This document shows positions 13,082 to 13,214 of a stretch of DNA of 13,214 bases, one piece after another; positions within the stretch are counted from its first letter, which is position 1, and each line of letters opens with the position of its first letter. A program made the translations under genes and the position numbers. The notes beneath the pieces were generated by a model. It was not told where the DNA came from, ran no database searches, and was given only the letters and a program-made list of their open reading frames with translations. Source of the stretch: Actinomycetes bacterium (GTDB lineage: Bacteria > Actinomycetota > Acidimicrobiia > Acidimicrobiales > RAAP-2); contig JAJZMN010000176.1 of the NCBI GenBank assembly GCA_021850345.1, positions 1 to 13,214 on the forward strand, in the 5' to 3' direction.

Positions 13082-13214
13082 GTGACGGTGCTCCTCGTCG
13101 TCCTGGCCGTCGCGTTCGCGTGGAGCATGGGGCCCACTGCACGGGTGCGTGCATGGGGATGCCCCCACGCCCTCGGCGCCGTGTCGATGCGGGCCGTCCA
13201 GATGACCATGGCGC
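13082..13214 (+). CDS. Probable PiT-family inorganic phosphate transporter, N-terminal fragment with two compensating frame offsets
   Basis: From GTG at 13082 the frame reads MTVLLVVLAVAFAWSMG, a hydrophobic first helix, and runs off the window. Bases 13133-13165 then give a poor hydrophilic stretch (PTARVRAWGCP) before the good frame resumes with HALGAVSMRAVQMTMA. Reading 13132-13164 one base out of register gives AHCTGACMGMP. Joining the three parts yields a continuous sequence of the form SMG-AHCTGACMGMP-HALGAVS. This has the layout of the PiT (PF01384) signature loop, where G(A/H)(N/H)xxxA/GxxxG sits just after helix 1. The joins fall in a run of four Gs (13129-13132, one short) and five Cs (13162-13166, one extra). 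No strong ribosome-binding site is visible upstream. The PiT call comes from pattern memory and a 44-codon fragment. Confidence 0.45.
   Translation, partial: MTVLLVVLAVAFAWSMGPTARVRAWGCPHALGAVSMRAVQMTMA

Noticed and set aside
12792..13085. 97-codon frame overlapping the permease start
   Set aside because: Arg-rich, no recognisable motif and no good ribosome-binding site. The overlap with GTGA is again a likely coincidence.
12688..13209. 173-codon minus-strand frame at the right edge
   Set aside because: It runs antisense to the likely permease N-terminus and has no motif or codon bias.
1..13214. tRNA, rRNA, CRISPR array, insertion sequence or integrase
   Set aside because: No T-loop-like GGTTCRANNCC, no rRNA segments, no regularly spaced repeats and no transposase or recombinase motifs were seen on either strand.

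Overview
The window reads as a chromosomal segment of a very GC-rich bacterium. Third codon positions are almost always G or C, GTG and TTG starts are common, and Shine-Dalgarno sequences are strong. Together with the gene styles (short cysE directly joined to cysK, Liv-type ABC operon, CysK ending close to the [11 protein letters not shown] consensus) this points to an actinobacterium. A deep-branching soil or acidophilic lineage such as Acidimicrobiia is my guess, not something the sequence proves. Every gene I can support lies on the + strand.

Layout. (1) 1-485: the C-terminal half of a LacI/GalR-type transcriptional regulator, cut by the window edge. (2) 486-964: a long non-coding leader with a possible promoter, an operator-like inverted repeat and several hairpins, two of which exclude each other. 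(3) 965-8756: an eight-gene run that looks like one operon. It encodes a secreted Liv-type substrate-binding protein, two ABC ATPases (LivG, LivF), two permeases (LivH, LivM), a two-domain cupin, an ACMSD-family (amidohydrolase 2) metal-dependent hydrolase or decarboxylase, and a nitrilase-family carbon-nitrogen hydrolase. Four of the junctions are 4-base stop/start overlaps, and a strong hairpin begins two bases after the last stop codon. (4) 8757-9206: a structured non-coding leader. (5) 9207-10795: cysE-cysK, overlapping by 4 bases, for cysteine synthesis from serine and sulfide. (6) 10796-11159: non-coding. (7) 11160-12569: a 469-residue protein with two tandem hemerythrin-like (HHE) modules repeating every 214 residues. 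(8) 12570-13081: non-coding, repeat- and hairpin-rich. (9) 13082 to the window end: the start of what looks like a PiT-family phosphate permease, carrying two compensating single-base frame offsets in homopolymers.

How the parts may work together. The 965-8756 operon has the form of an import-and-degrade system. A branched-chain-amino-acid-type ABC importer brings in an organic acid, amide or nitrile, and the cupin, amidohydrolase-2 enzyme and nitrilase process it. The upstream LacI-family gene is a natural candidate regulator. The substrate cannot be read from the sequence, and I do not recognise this exact enzyme trio as a described pathway. The downstream cysEK pair, hemerythrin protein and phosphate permease look like separate transcription units.
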